64,000 nucleotides of DNA from Rhypophila decipiens. Its lineage: Eukaryota > Ascomycota > Sordariomycetes > Sordariales > Naviculisporaceae. The position numbers and the translations under genes are program-made. The stretch is taken from positions 62,001-126,000 of the forward strand of contig MU858132.1 in NCBI GenBank assembly GCA_033297075.1, in the 5' to 3' direction. This document shows positions 24,901 to 36,554 of the stretch, piece after piece (the stretch's first letter is position 1; each line of letters starts with the position of its first letter). The notes beneath the pieces were generated by a model. The model did no database searches, was not told the DNA's origin, and worked only from the letters and a program-made list of their open reading frames with translations.

Positions 24901-27900
24901 ATGAAGATAGGATGGTCTTCGGATTTGAAAGCAGTCTTGGAAGCTTTCATGTCCTTGTCCTTGGCCTCTGAGGACTGCTCATCACCCGACGAGGAAGCAA
25001 CATCAGCACCAGTGCTCGAAGACTCGCCTGGTCCCTTGTACTCTTTGGCGGCCTGGCTAGGAGGTTCCTTGTCCTCAATCTCTTTGTACTTGAGCAACTC
25101 GCACAGGAGGAAATGGATCACGCCATCAGGGTTTTCAAGAACAGGACGTTTGATCTCATGCGCAGGTGTCTTGGGGACATCTGTCATGTCCTTGTCAGTG
25201 CCCTCGGTTGAAAGCTTGACGTCTTTCATCGTGACATCCTCGGTCGCTTGGGCGGCCGACTCGACTGATGCGTCCTTGGGCTTTGCCGGGGGGTGCAAGA
25301 CTTCGTCCTTCAACGCAAGGGAGTAAGCACGCGGGGGTCCATCGACTGCCTGAGGCACCCATCGAGTTATCTTGAGCAGGTCGGTGCTGACTTGGACGAA
25401 GATCTTTGGGGCGCGGAGCGCAACGTGCGAGAGCTGGCGCAGATAGGTGTTGACATCGATATTCCGGGCGGTCCTCAACGACGTGTTGGTTATGAACTGA
25501 ACGATCTCCGTCTTCATCAGCTGACGAATGGTCTCCTCATCCTCGGTGATATGCCGAAGAATTATCATGATGGTGTCGGTTATTTTTGACCGTCTGAGGC
25601 GAGAAGCTCCCCCGCCGCACAACTGCTTGGCCATGACGAAGAGCCGCTGCAGGTTCTTCTGCTCGCCAATCGTCTTCGCCACAGCATTGTCTCTGGTCAA
25701 GATGACGAGAATGCGCAAAATCGAAATAGCTAGAGAAGCATCCTTCCCAGCCCGAGGAAGAAGCTCCAAGATGTCGCACAGGAGGGTGGTCCGGTGCTCG
25801 CTGTCAAGGCTTGGGTCCTTTTCTACCCAGACCGGTGGCTCGACCGCATCGTTTTCACTGGTCGGCGGTTTCCATCGAGTTTCCACAGGCTGAACGTCGT
25901 CTGACAGTAGGATCTCAAAGATGAGGAGAATGTAAGGAATCCACGGAGGGAGCTCCTCGGTGGAGCCAGCTGGAAGCTTGAGGAAGCTGAGGTACTGGGC
26001 TATGTGCTTCTGGTCCTTCAGGATACCCAAAGTCGTCTTGAAGAATCCAGGCTGTTGGAGGAGAAGGGACAGAAGGTGGGCATAGGCTGTGATAGCTCCG
26101 CTCTCTGATTTCATGTCCTCGGGGGCTTGGAAGGTGAGGGACATGAGAGCATTAGCAATAACCTCGCCCACCTCAAATCTCTTCTGCTCATTATCAGCCT
26201 TGAGGACTGTGTTGTTGATGAGATCAGCAACATCAAACACCGTGTTGGGGTTTTTGGCAACAATCTCGAGACAGCGATCAATCAGGTTTTCCAAGAATTC
26301 TGCTCGTTCTTTGTCGAGATCCTCCTTGGTCACAGCCGCAGCCTTGGTGGCAGATTGCTCAGTCGACGAAGAGGCACCCGCGGCGGGCAACTGGCTGGCA
26401 GTGGCAGTGGCAGTGGCACTGGCACTGGCAGAGGCCGGGCTGGCAGTCTCGGGGCTCTCAGCATCGGACCCATCGGAAGAGTCTTCGTCGTCCCCAACGA
26501 CATCACCAATGATACGATTGATCTCGGGTATGGCGCTGTCAAGTGACATGGGGTCAGCAAGGAGCTCTGGGGTGAATGCAGGGGCCGTGTTGGAGGGCTC
26601 AACAGACTCGGGTGAGGGCTGTGCCTGGAACGCGTCCTCCTCGGGGATCGGATTGCGTGCGCCCGCGAGCTTCAGGTCGTGAGCGTGGCAGTATTCAAGG
26701 GCATCGTCAGCTTTGCCATTTGCCCTGTACACGCCCTCCCTGGCCAGGTCTTCGGGGTATGCGCTGAGGCCCTTGAGCTGTTCCGCATGAGCTAGCCAGT
26801 TGAACTTCACAACACTGCGGTCCTTGAAGATGGGCACAGGGGGGGAGGCCTTGTCTGATTTGCGGTAGGCAGTAGACTCCTGATCGGCAGCCAGGATGGT
26901 CTTTAGGATCTCAATAATCTTGGCCAGGATCTCAGGCGGTGTCTTGTCAATCAGTTCCGTGCTGTCCCACAGCTGGCGGACAGCTGGCAGGACCGCCATC
27001 CGGAGATCCACGGTCAGCTGATGAGCGTAATCCTTATTCCGCTCCGTGGCCATCGATCGGGCGCCCAGATTGATCTGACCAAACGCTTCATGGACATGCT
27101 TCCCGTTGACGATGAGCAAGTACACCTCGAGGATCCTCCTCAACGCCACCGTGGCCAACCCGGAATCTGAGCTCTCGGTACTACCCAGGTCAGCCTCGCT
27201 CTTTGCAGCCTCGCTCTTGGAGGACTCGGCGATCTCTTTGGCACAGCGCTCGAGAATAGAGTTAAGAGTGGCAATCCCGCCACGCTCCTTAAAGGCGACC
27301 AGGACTGGAATGATGAGGGGAAGAGCTGAGCGGTCCGACACCCGGCTGGAAGTGTCAACCAAGCACTCCTGGACGCCGTGTAGCATGACAATCAAGTGCC
27401 GAGGATCGGCGCTTTGGGAAGCCTCATTGAGCCGCTCTAGCACGTTATCGGCAAGCACCTCTGCAAGCGTCAGGTGGTGGGCCCGAGCATAAGAGTCCAA
27501 GCTTGAACGGCGATGCAGGAGGGCCTTCCCAATGGTTTGAAAGAAGGGATAAGTCGAGGGAACAAAGTTGTACAGCAGAGTCGCCATTGTGTCGTAGTTC
27601 TGAAACTGCGTCGTCGACTGTTCCTCGGCAGTTGGCCGTCTGGCCTTGTCTGAAGACTGCGGGTCTCCGTTGGTGAATGAGCCGGGAAACAGATCCGACA
27701 ATGTAATCTCTTCTCCAGCCGAGCGCGAACCCGGGCTTGAGCTGAGCCTTTGGGCCGCGGATTTCGACTGAGCCCAATGGCTGGGGACCATCTTGGCGAC
27801 GGCCCTGTCTTCACGCAGCAGTTTCCCAGACAGGGGGCCCAGGCTCTTGACCAGACGCACATAATAGTCATAGACGTTGACTGATGGGAGAAGCGGGACC

Positions 27901-30900
27901 TGTGTTCTGCTAGAATACGGGAAACTGCCGTAGAGAATCTTGATAAGAATTTGGAAGTTTAGCAAGGCCTTGACCATCTTGGTTCCACCGGCCACCATTC
28001 GAACCATGCGAGGATCCCAGTCTCCGTCCTCTTTAAGCACCGACACATCGGGTACGAGAAAAGGAGAAAAGTAGGGATACGAGCCTTCTCTGGTAGCCAG
28101 CTCTCCAAGTATATCGACCTGTGTCTGGATGCGGTTCAGAAGCGATGGGACGCCAAGGATCTGTGAGACCTCAATCAGCTGCGCCGACACCTGCGACAGC
28201 GTCCTAGATGCCCTGGACTGGAGGAAGTCGTGGGGAAGACTAGGTGCCTGAGCAATATCCAGGAGCAACTCAATGCCGCCCTCGCGGACGAATGTCGACT
28301 TTAGATCATTGTTCGCAAAGATGGCGTGGAGGAAGGTGGCGAGCACCAGGATAAAGGGAGTGATGGAGTTGGAAGGTGTTGGCTTGGACGACTCGGATCC
28401 CGACGACGGCGCGACGACAGCGTCAGTCATCTCAATGTCGGTGTCGTCAACGGAACTCTTCCCTTTGTCGCTGTTGGATGCAGCTTGTTCGAGCTTCTCA
28501 TCCGCGGCAACAGGCTTGCCATCTTTGCCCATAACTTGAAGCTTGGCTCCCCAGCCCGAACTCGAAGCCTTAGTCTTGGCCATGTGTGCCACCCGGGCCA
28601 CCATGTCAATAATGGCATTTGACATGGCTGGGCGCAGCTGAGGATGGTGCCGAGCGAGCTCATCGAAGTGACCACCAATATTGGCAACGAGGTCGATGTC
28701 CGCGTCCAGGAAACGAACGTGATCGGGGCTCTCGAATATCTCCAGATAACTCTCCACAGCACGGGACGAAACCACCATCCTCATGCCAAGATTATTCAAA
28801 GATATGGAATTGAGGGCCTGGGGGATGCAGGTCATGGCCTCGGCGGAGCAGAAGACGCCAAGCCCAGGTGGTCTTGACCTCGGGGCTTCAAGCATCTCGA
28901 GGGTTGGCGGATGGGGCCTATCATCGTGTTCGAGGGTGATCGAGTCGTCGGGGTTCCCTGTCGAGCTTGGATCTGCACCTTCCTGTCCCTCAGTCTTGGG
29001 TGCCGATTCGGCCGCTGTCTCGATCGATACGGGCCTCCCAGTAATGCATTCGAGGAACATCTGGATCATGCCCGCCTCAGAAAGAGCAGCGAAGCTTGTG
29101 GGATCGTTGTTGATGAAATCGCCCAACAACGAGGCGGCGTTTGTCCAAACCACAGATCCAAAGAAACGAGTTTCTTTGATGATGTCGCGGATAGTGGTCA
29201 ACAGATTAGAATTATCGGCGAGATTTCTCAGCAATCTGTCAGTGTTGCCACCGTATGAAAATGCCGCCGTCATGACGTGATGGAGAAACCTAAGGAGCCA
29301 TTTGAGCGCCTGTTGTTGGAAGTAAGGAAGCTCGTAGTCCACCGTATGCGCGTGGAATTCAGGTGTTGTGCCACGTCCAGCAGCAACGAGGCGCCTAGAC
29401 TCCTTGACCGTGTCGATCATGAGGTCTGACACCGCATCCAATCCGCCAGCATTCGCAAACGGTGTGAAGGACGGTGCAATGGTGTAGATAAACGTGTCAA
29501 GAAATTGCATCACCGAGAAGTGATGTCGAGCAGCCGTCTTGGAACGAAGTTTCAGCAGATCGACGAGAATCTCCAGGAGCCCTGCTGCCACCATGTCGGC
29601 TCCGACGCGAGTGGCCACGGCCAGCTGCAATGTGAGACTAAGTAGCTTGGTGCGCCATTGATCGGCCTCAGTTTCTCTCTCGTCGTCGTCGGTCTGCCCC
29701 GGTGGATCAACGGCCATGTCCGCTACGGCCTTCCGGACAACGTAAAGAAGCACACCGTGGTTGACATTGGCGTTCAGGGCTGATACGACATCGGCGTATC
29801 TCTGATGGAAGCTCGACATGGCCTCGAGCAGTTCGAGGGCGATGGCCTGAAGCCAGAGAGGCACGTCATTGGTTTTACTCTCGGAGGGATGAATCAGCTC
29901 AGTCAGCTGATAGACAAGCTGATATCGCCGGGGTTCATCGTTATCTTGCTTCAAGACCTTTTCGATAAACATTTGCTCCGGGTAGATGTATGAGAGGTTC
30001 AAGGCAGCAAGGAGGCGAACAGCCAAGGCGTCCTGCCGGTCCTGAGATGAACCGAGCAGGGCCTTGCTGATTCTCAGACGGTTCAGAAGCTCGTAGCGGG
30101 TGTGATTCGGTGCATCTTCTGGACAAAGGTTGAGCAGGTCGTAGATGGAAGTCGACAATACCTTGGACTGACGAAGTTCGATGTATTTAGGCCCAGGTGG
30201 GCTATAATCCTCCATACCGCCCGGAGTTCGTTGAATCGGGCTGTCATCATGGGCCGAGACTCTTCCCGATCGCGGGTTTGGTGAAATGCCGGTTGAGCTC
30301 CGTCGCAGCGGAGTGGGAGTCGCTGGCAACGTCGACCCAGGTGGGCGCTCTGCGACTGGAGACTCGGAACCAGCGGGCTCGGGAACGTCGGCCGTGGGGT
30401 AATACATTATTTTGACGTCTCCCCAGCCGTTCCAGCGCCCTTCGTCAACCTGGGAAGCAGAGGCGACGGCTACCAGGTCGTTGGCATATACAGAGGCTAC
30501 ACTCTTTTGTGCAGAAGATGTTGCCTTTTCTTTGCCCTTGCTCGCTGCAGCATTCGGAGTGGCAGGGGCAACCTCTGATGAGATTTTCGGGGGAGTCAGG
30601 GGGGTTTTGACAAACGGCGAAGCCAAATGCTGTACGTGCTCCAACTCGATCTGGTAGTGATTGGCCAACAAAGCCTTGTTGACCTGGGTGGAGTTGGCGT
30701 TGACGCGCTTGACCGAAGCCTGGTAGCGTGTTGCCAGCTGGAAAGAGACTTCAAGCGTGGCGCGGACGACGGCGTTGGAGGTGGAATTGAGGAGGTCGCT
30801 CAGATGCAAGCTGCTGGCGTAGACACTCCGATTGCCACAGTGCTCCAAAAGCATACTCGAGAAGCGCAGGACAGCTATGAGCAGCTGGCGGTCGCCATCG

Positions 30901-31337
30901 TCCTTGTACCCCAGCGCTGCCAACCGCTCCCTGGTCCAGGGCTGGTCATCACGGTATTCGACAGAGGCGGATTGTCCGAGTAGGAGTCCGGCGCCAAAGT
31001 CTCGTGTCTGGAAGCCTTCATGGAGGCCGTAGAGGGTGCAGACGGATTCAAGAAGATTGTCAAATCGGTTAAGAAGGGGTATCCAGTGGTGAAGATCACC
31101 TCGCGGGAAGGGCCATCTCGTCGGGAACTTTTCTAAATGCTGGGGAAGGAGGGGTAAGGGCGCGGATGAGGCGGCGTCGATGAAGTCCTTGAGCCAAGGA
31201 GACTACCAAGAAGAGTGTCAGTAAGACTTTCAGATACGAGCAGACGTGGAACCAAGCTCCAGTGTCGGGGGGGGTATGAAAAGACGTACCCGTGTCTCCT
31301 TGTGCTTGGGAAGTATCGACCTTGTGATTTTGCCCAT
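18966..31337 (-). CDS. TOM1: giant HECT-type E3 ubiquitin ligase, Tom1/HUWE1 family
   Basis: Transfers ubiquitin from an E2 through a thioester on its HECT cysteine. The yeast relative Tom1 and S. pombe Ptr1 act in mRNA export, histone and ribosomal-protein turnover. Three exons: 31337-31290, 31202-19133 (one 12,070-bp exon) and 19060-18966, giving 4070 aa. The N-terminus MGKITRSI... SPWLKDFIDAASSAPLPLL and the next 800 or so residues form the DUF908/DUF913 armadillo region. An extreme Asp/Glu tract lies at about 2475-2535, and a charged coiled coil (KEREAKEAEEKAAREK) near 2870-2915. Two ubiquitin-binding UBM-like motifs (YLAALPEEFREEVIAQ and FLEALPDELREEIIQQ) lie near 2985 and 3030. The HECT domain covers about 3725-4070, with catalytic Cys4037 in SHTCFN. 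The C-terminus ...GSDYFGFA comes from the last 95-bp exon. A leader intron at 31564-31490 (GTAAGA to TTAG) is likely. Confidence 0.96.
23590..23890 (-). repeat. low-complexity GAT/GAC-GAG tract encoding the acidic region of the HECT ligase
   Basis: On the coding strand this is an almost pure mix of GAT, GAC, GAG and GAA codons interrupted by Met and Gly. It encodes runs such as DDEDDDMDDMDDDDDDG. Its antisense frames give long but meaningless Ser/Val/Ile-rich ORFs. Acidic tracts in this position are a family feature; exact length is likely variable. Confidence 0.85.
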
Positions 31338-34300
31338 CTTGACCACGCGGCTAGGCCGCTCGAGCGAAAGAAGGTGAAATCTCCCCCACCACTACCAACA
31401 CGTCCCCCGTTGGTGGGGAGTAGCCTCGGATTGGAGCCGCAGTCTCGCGGAAAGGCGGCTACGGTGACAGACTGATGGGCAAGCAACACCTAAGAAGCAA
31501 GTCGAAAAGACAGTGTCAGTATGTGAGTAAACGATGCCAAACGTAGTGGCTCCGGAGCTCTTACCCGATGCAAGACTTCGGAAGACGAGTGCAGGTCGTC
31601 TTTGGATGCCCTTGACGTCAGTGTTAGCTGCTTACAGCGAGCGATGATTTTGGCGATAGAGTCGTGTTCGCGATGTCGTCGGGTTGGGGTTGCGGTTCGA
31701 ATGTTCAGGTTAGAGAGGTTAGAAAGGGAATGACGGCAGCTGTTGGTCAGGTACAAGCCCAAAAAGTTCGGTCACGGTAAATGCCGCCTTCGATGAGGTG
31801 GGGCTGATCCCAAAGTCAAAAAGCTACGTCCAGCCGTACTGCTCCGCACTTGCAAGCGTTTTATTGTGGAGCCGAGAGTGGGGGCTCTGTTTTCAGCCTT
31901 TTCAACTTTTACAAGTCCGGCCTCTTCAATACATCCCAGTCATAGGCCGTCAAATTTCTCATTCAAGGCCATATTCGAGTATTTATTACGCCTTCCTCGT
32001 AGCACCGTGACGCATCTGAGAGATCAAGTAAATGTGTGTCTAGTATGTCTAACACCCATATAATTGTTCTCTAATATGCGTTGAAAGGAGCAGAACCACA
32101 CATTTTAAAGAGAAGCCTATACGGCCTGACGTTTTAATTTTCAGGCGTATAGTAACTCTTTACAAGGCCTTTACTTCATGTTTCTGCATAACGGTGCTGG
32201 TATTGTCTTTCACACCCTATTTTTCAAATTGGTTAACCCGTTTCGTGATCCAAGCAAAGCCCTGTGTGAGCTGCAGATACCATCAGGAAGGGCTGAAAAT
32301 GGAATATTCCATCGATCCAAGAATTCCACACAGCAACAGATTGAACAGCAGCTGTCGAGCACTCCCGGACATAAAAGAAAGAAAAAGATAGATTGCTCTC
32401 ACTCTTAAGATATAACGTAGAGAGATGAGCAAATGTGCACAAACAAGAGCCTCACAAGCTCCCAAATCCTCCACATAAACCTAACTCTGTACTCCTAACG
32501 AAAGCGAACTATCTTTTGCTTTCATCTTTTCTCCCTTACCCTCTATTCCTTGTCTAAAATATCACAGATACCAAGATTAGTCTTCATCCGTACACGTACG
32601 TCAGTCAGTCTACGACTTTCTGGAACCTTCATGGCTCGGCTACCGACGTCACCGGCCCGGCTGGCTATGGTACCCGTGAGGATTATGTCACAAACAACTT
32701 AACCATGTACTACATGGATATTGGTATTGACAAGCAAATGAGGGAGCAATCATAGCTAACTGTTCCCATTCTGGGCTGTGAATCAGACGAATAGCTTGCA
32801 ATATCCTGCTCACCGTGTCATCCTTAAGAAACCGTTCCAGCCCTTCTCTACAACTGGATTTCTCCCCTTGGCTGTTAATTGGATAGTCAATCTTCCGCTG
32901 GTGGTCTCCTGGTCGATTTTATAAGGTCTTCTTTGTGTTCATGTTGGTTCAGAAATCTGCTCTTGGGCCATTATGGTCCAACATGGGGAGCACAGCACCT
33001 ATTGGAAAGGCAGAAGGAGCCAGCTAGTGCACTCTCGATTCCAATGCAGAGGTTTGGCAGATTCCAAGTGACACCGGTACTGGTCAGGCAAGTAAAGAAA
33101 TTTGTCCTTCTTAGCTCTCCTAAAAAAGGATCCAAACTTCCCTTGCTTTCCTCCCGCGACTTGAAATAACCCAAGCAAAATAAGAAAAAGACAAGCAAAC
33201 AAAATAACAAAAGAAACCAACAAACAGAAATTATATTTCAACAAAACAGCATAAAGTTCAAGGCACCCCCTGAGGAGGTGCCCCTATGAAAAGCTTCTGA
33301 CGGCTTTTACTCCAAGGAAGGTTGTCGGTTTGAGGGGGACGGTGGACGGGCGGGTTAGGTTTAGTGCTCCAACGGGGAATCGAGCCCGTGAGCTTCCCGC
33401 GGGAGGAATTGCTGGTTAGGTGCCTTACTGGTAAGGGGAGTGACTGATCCCAGTATGTTATGCTAATGCTTCGACTGCTCACGAGAACTCTTGATCGCCG
33501 GTAAAGACAACGATGGAAGCCGAAGGCGGGTAGGTAAGTATTGGGAAATATCAATTGAACTACCTTGTCCCATACATTCGCCCTTACGCCTGATACCAGC
33601 AAAGGGGAATGCCCACATAGGCCTGCCTAGTTCTAGGAAACCCGTCAGGAATACCATACAACGGATACCAAATACAACCACCTCGGCTTGCATCAAGAAA
33701 AGAGCACCCAAATGATGGATAGGCTGCAATCTCATCCCCGTCTGGCCTTCGGCATGACTCAACCTCCGCCTCTGCCTAGAGGCAGGCGTAGAAATACTCC
33801 ACGGGTACAAAGGACACATTTCAGCCCCCGATACGCCAGGGGCCATAGACATCCCCGTTAAAGCTGAAAAAAGTGACGTGCTTGCCTGTATAGGCACACG
33901 GAGTCTGGCGAGCTGACCTAGGTGAGGACGAACAACATACGCAAGCCGCAACGCCACCGACGTTTCGTTTCCAGTTCGCTGGACAGAATGACCCTCCAGG
34001 GGGCGATATAAATCCAACCACGCGGCAGCATGCCCCTACGAGCGTGGTTCCAAAGAGTACATATTGCACCATATAGCTGGTACGTTGACAGATACTCGGA
34101 ACTCGCCTTGCATATCAGGAGTAGCCTGCTCTACAACACCTAACCAAAGACTTGGCCACCAAGGATAGCTACAACAAGATGGGAGACAACCGCCAGAGAA
34201 TACAGAAGATAACTCATGTACAAAGGCGACATAGTTTGACCCCCATGCCTGATCGAGTCAGGCACTGCAGCTTTGTATTGAGTTTACCATCACATGCCTC

Positions 34301-34742
34301 TTTAGCCTTAGGTACACAAGGAGAAGGCTTAACAAGTGGTGGCGTTGCCATGGCTGAAGCATATTCCTCCCATGGGGCCAAGAGGGAGAGAGGACATCGA
34401 GCTTCGAACGTGGAGCTGCATTGCAGGCCGTTGGTGGTTGTAACATCCGCCATATCGGAAGAGAAACCAGAAGGAGCATAAACATCGCCAAACCCACTCA
34501 AAAAACGGCAGCATGAAAGTTTAGCTGGGACGGCACACGACGGTTGGATTGTGAACATTTCTAATGGTGTAGTAAACCCAAGGCATGGTATCATAACAAA
34601 GCAAAATTCTCATTCCCGATTTTTTCGTGAAGGGACTCATGCCGTTATACACGTTCCAGATGAGCCTGAAAGCAACCACGCCGTATCCGTTTTCCGTAAA
34701 CCGCCGGAACCCATCCCGTTACCGCCATGCACCCAATTTTAT
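31338..34742. other. 3.4-kb intergenic region (HECT ligase promoter, RPS6 3' UTR)
   Basis: The first 250 bp or so is the leader and promoter of the HECT ligase. From 31.8 to 33.2 kb it is AT-rich with nothing recognised. From 33.25 to 34.6 kb the texture differs: minus-strand frames at 33463-34017 (184 codons) and 34214-34594 (126 codons), plus a tRNA-like patch (listed separately), suggest an old inserted or degenerate element. I could not match any of it to a transposon protein. Confidence 0.45.
33262..33437 (-). repeat. tRNA-like patch and hairpin, possible SINE or tRNA relic
   Basis: On the minus strand, 33437-33364 contains CCAGTAAGGCACC (A-box-like), a TCCCGCGGGA hairpin, and GGGCTCGATTCCCC, close to the Pol III B-box GGTTCGANTCC. 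About 80 bp further on, 33282-33262 folds as GGCACC...GGTGCC. No 7-bp acceptor stem can be formed, so it is not a working tRNA. A tRNA-derived SINE head or a relic is possible. Confidence 0.3.
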
Positions 34743-35949
34743 TTACTTGCGCATGGAGCTGGCTCTCCGCTTGCGAGCATCAGCCTTCTGGGCCTTGGCC
34801 TCGGCGACACGCTTGGCGAGGATGGAAGCGTACTCGTTCTATATTGGTTGTCAGCATCTCAATGTCTCCCAGATTTGGCGGGTAAAGGATAAACATACGG
34901 CCTCATCCTTGACCTTCTCGGCCTGGCGGCGCTTGAGCGCAATGCGGTGGCGCTTGTGTTGCAGACGCTGGGGAGTAACCAGACGCTGGATACGAGGAGC
35001 CTTGGTGTAAGGCTTCTTGCCCTCACCCTTAGGCTGGACCTCGCGGCGGATGACGTACTTGCGGACCTATTGCCGAGCAAGAAAATTCCATTATTAGCCT
35101 CCTGTATCTCTCAGACTCTACCCGACCTGCGCGATCATGATCGCCTGCCCAAGACAAGACATCATGATCGACACAAATCTTGGGCAGGCGATGACGGGAA
35201 TGAAGTGGCTCAGAGCAGCACATACATCGTCATCCTTGCTGAGGCCAAAGAACCGGCGGATCTTGGTGGCACGCTTGGGACCGAGACGCTTGGGGTGGAC
35301 GGTATCGGTAAGGCCGGGGATCTCCTGCTCGCCCTGCTTGACGATGGCAAGGGCAAGGACGGAGAGATCGCTGCCGACGATGCAGCCGCGGACGGACTTT
35401 CTCTTGCGCTCGCCGGTGCGACGGGGGCGGTAGCAGGAGTGGCCGTCGGAGAGGAGAAGGCGGACACGGTTGGGGGCAATGACACCCTGCTTCATCGGGA
35501 AACCTTGCTTGTCGTTACCACCAGTGATGCGGACAACATAGCCCTTCCACTCGTCGCCGAGGGAGTCGGCAGGGACCTCAGCGCCCATCTAATCGAACCG
35601 AACAACAGTCAATATCATCGCCAAAACGTGCAGAGTGGATTCGAATTCGGTAGGGGAACGTACGCGCTTCCTAGAAAATTACGCTGTTAGCAAGAACAAA
35701 GGCCTTTTTAAGAGAAATTCCGGAAAACACATACTCAAGGAAGACACGGAGCTTGCGCTCATCTTCAACCTCAATGAGCTTCTGCGAGCCGTTCGCAGGG
35801 TGGGAAATGTTCAGCTTTTCCAAGACAGATTTGTTAGCATCACCATCGAAACTTTCCAGGCCATCAATTTGAGAGGAGAAACATGTCCAATTTTATTTTT
35901 GACCATCCTCGCTCGTTCAAACTTCTGGGGTTTCGCTGCGTACCTTCAT
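34743..35949 (-). CDS. RPS6: 40S ribosomal protein S6 (eS6)
   Basis: Small-subunit protein and, in other eukaryotes, a TOR-pathway phosphorylation target through its C-terminal serines. Six coding exons: 35949-35944 (6 nt, Met-Lys), 35814-35735, 35670-35664 (7 nt), 35588-35226, 35066-34899 and 34838-34743. Introns are 129, 64, 75, 159 and 60 bp. The total is 720 nt, 239 aa, standard for eS6. Segments [41 protein letters not shown] and [17 protein letters not shown] (separate exons) identify it. The C-terminus [10 protein letters not shown] keeps an RRxSS phosphorylation-type motif but is shorter past the serines than in yeast. The 7-nt exon encodes the end of Glu, Lys and Arg in FLEKRMGAEV. 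Its donor GTACGT and acceptor TTCTAG fit consensus. It shares its promoter spacer with DPH1. Confidence 0.96.
35140..35192 (-). repeat. 15-bp perfect inverted repeat inside RPS6 intron 4
   Basis: Bases 35140-35154 and 35178-35192 are exact reverse complements (arm ATCGCCTGCCCAAGA), separated by 23 nt that contain a further ATCATGAT palindrome. The stem lies wholly within the 159-bp intron between the DDD and VRK codons, so it would fold in the pre-mRNA. A C/D-snoRNA reading is weak (only partial C and D boxes). Confidence 0.85.
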
Positions 35950-36554
35950 TTTGGCGGTATTGCTGAACGACCGGAATTGGGTGTTGCTGGCGGATTGACA
36001 CTTCGTAGAAATCAACGGGAAGATTTTGTGTGCACGAAGTTCAGCAAAACGATGTTGGAACTTAGGGCAAGGCGTGCAGGGGGGGTTGATTGGCTTAAAT
36101 TTGGCGGCCCACTTTAAAATGGGGCTTTGCGCTTTCGAAGTTTGTTGTGGGGCTGGTGCAGGGGTTGTCTAGAGCCTTGGCAAACCGAGCGCTCCTCCTA
36201 ACCTTTGACGAGGGGCAGAGGCAAAAAGATATTCTTGAAGACTGATATTGGTGATGATGAGAAGCACAACACTGAGATGAAAAAAAGCAGACAAATTTCC
36301 AGCCTAGAGATCTTGCCATTGTTTGTTCTCGTTCCTGAAAGTTAAAAATACTTCTCAGCTCGGCCCTTTTACATATTGCACTTGGGTTTGAGATTGTATC
36401 AACTCATCATTCTTGGCCTGACCGTTTGGGCTTCACAACAACTCACTTATATCATATTTTATACACCCATATAACTTCGCCGTCCAGCAGACACCACCAC
36501 TATCCGTACGGTACATCCTACAGCCTTCGAATCTCCTCACCAACTAGGTCGAAA
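35950..36554. promoter_or_regulatory. divergent spacer shared by RPS6 and DPH1
   Basis: 605 bp between divergent starts, which must hold the promoters and leaders of both genes. The half near DPH1 has CA-rich leader-like sequence (36440-36540) before GAAAATGG. No specific site is called. Confidence 0.55.

Noticed and set aside
33364..33437. Functional tRNA gene on the minus strand
   Set aside because: B box is only approximate and no 7-bp acceptor stem or matching D arm can be drawn; kept only as a tRNA-like relic.
35067..35225. C/D snoRNA in RPS6 intron 4
   Set aside because: Only an ATGATGT C-like box and a CTGA about 50 nt apart, too close and without terminal stem; the stem-loop is reported instead.
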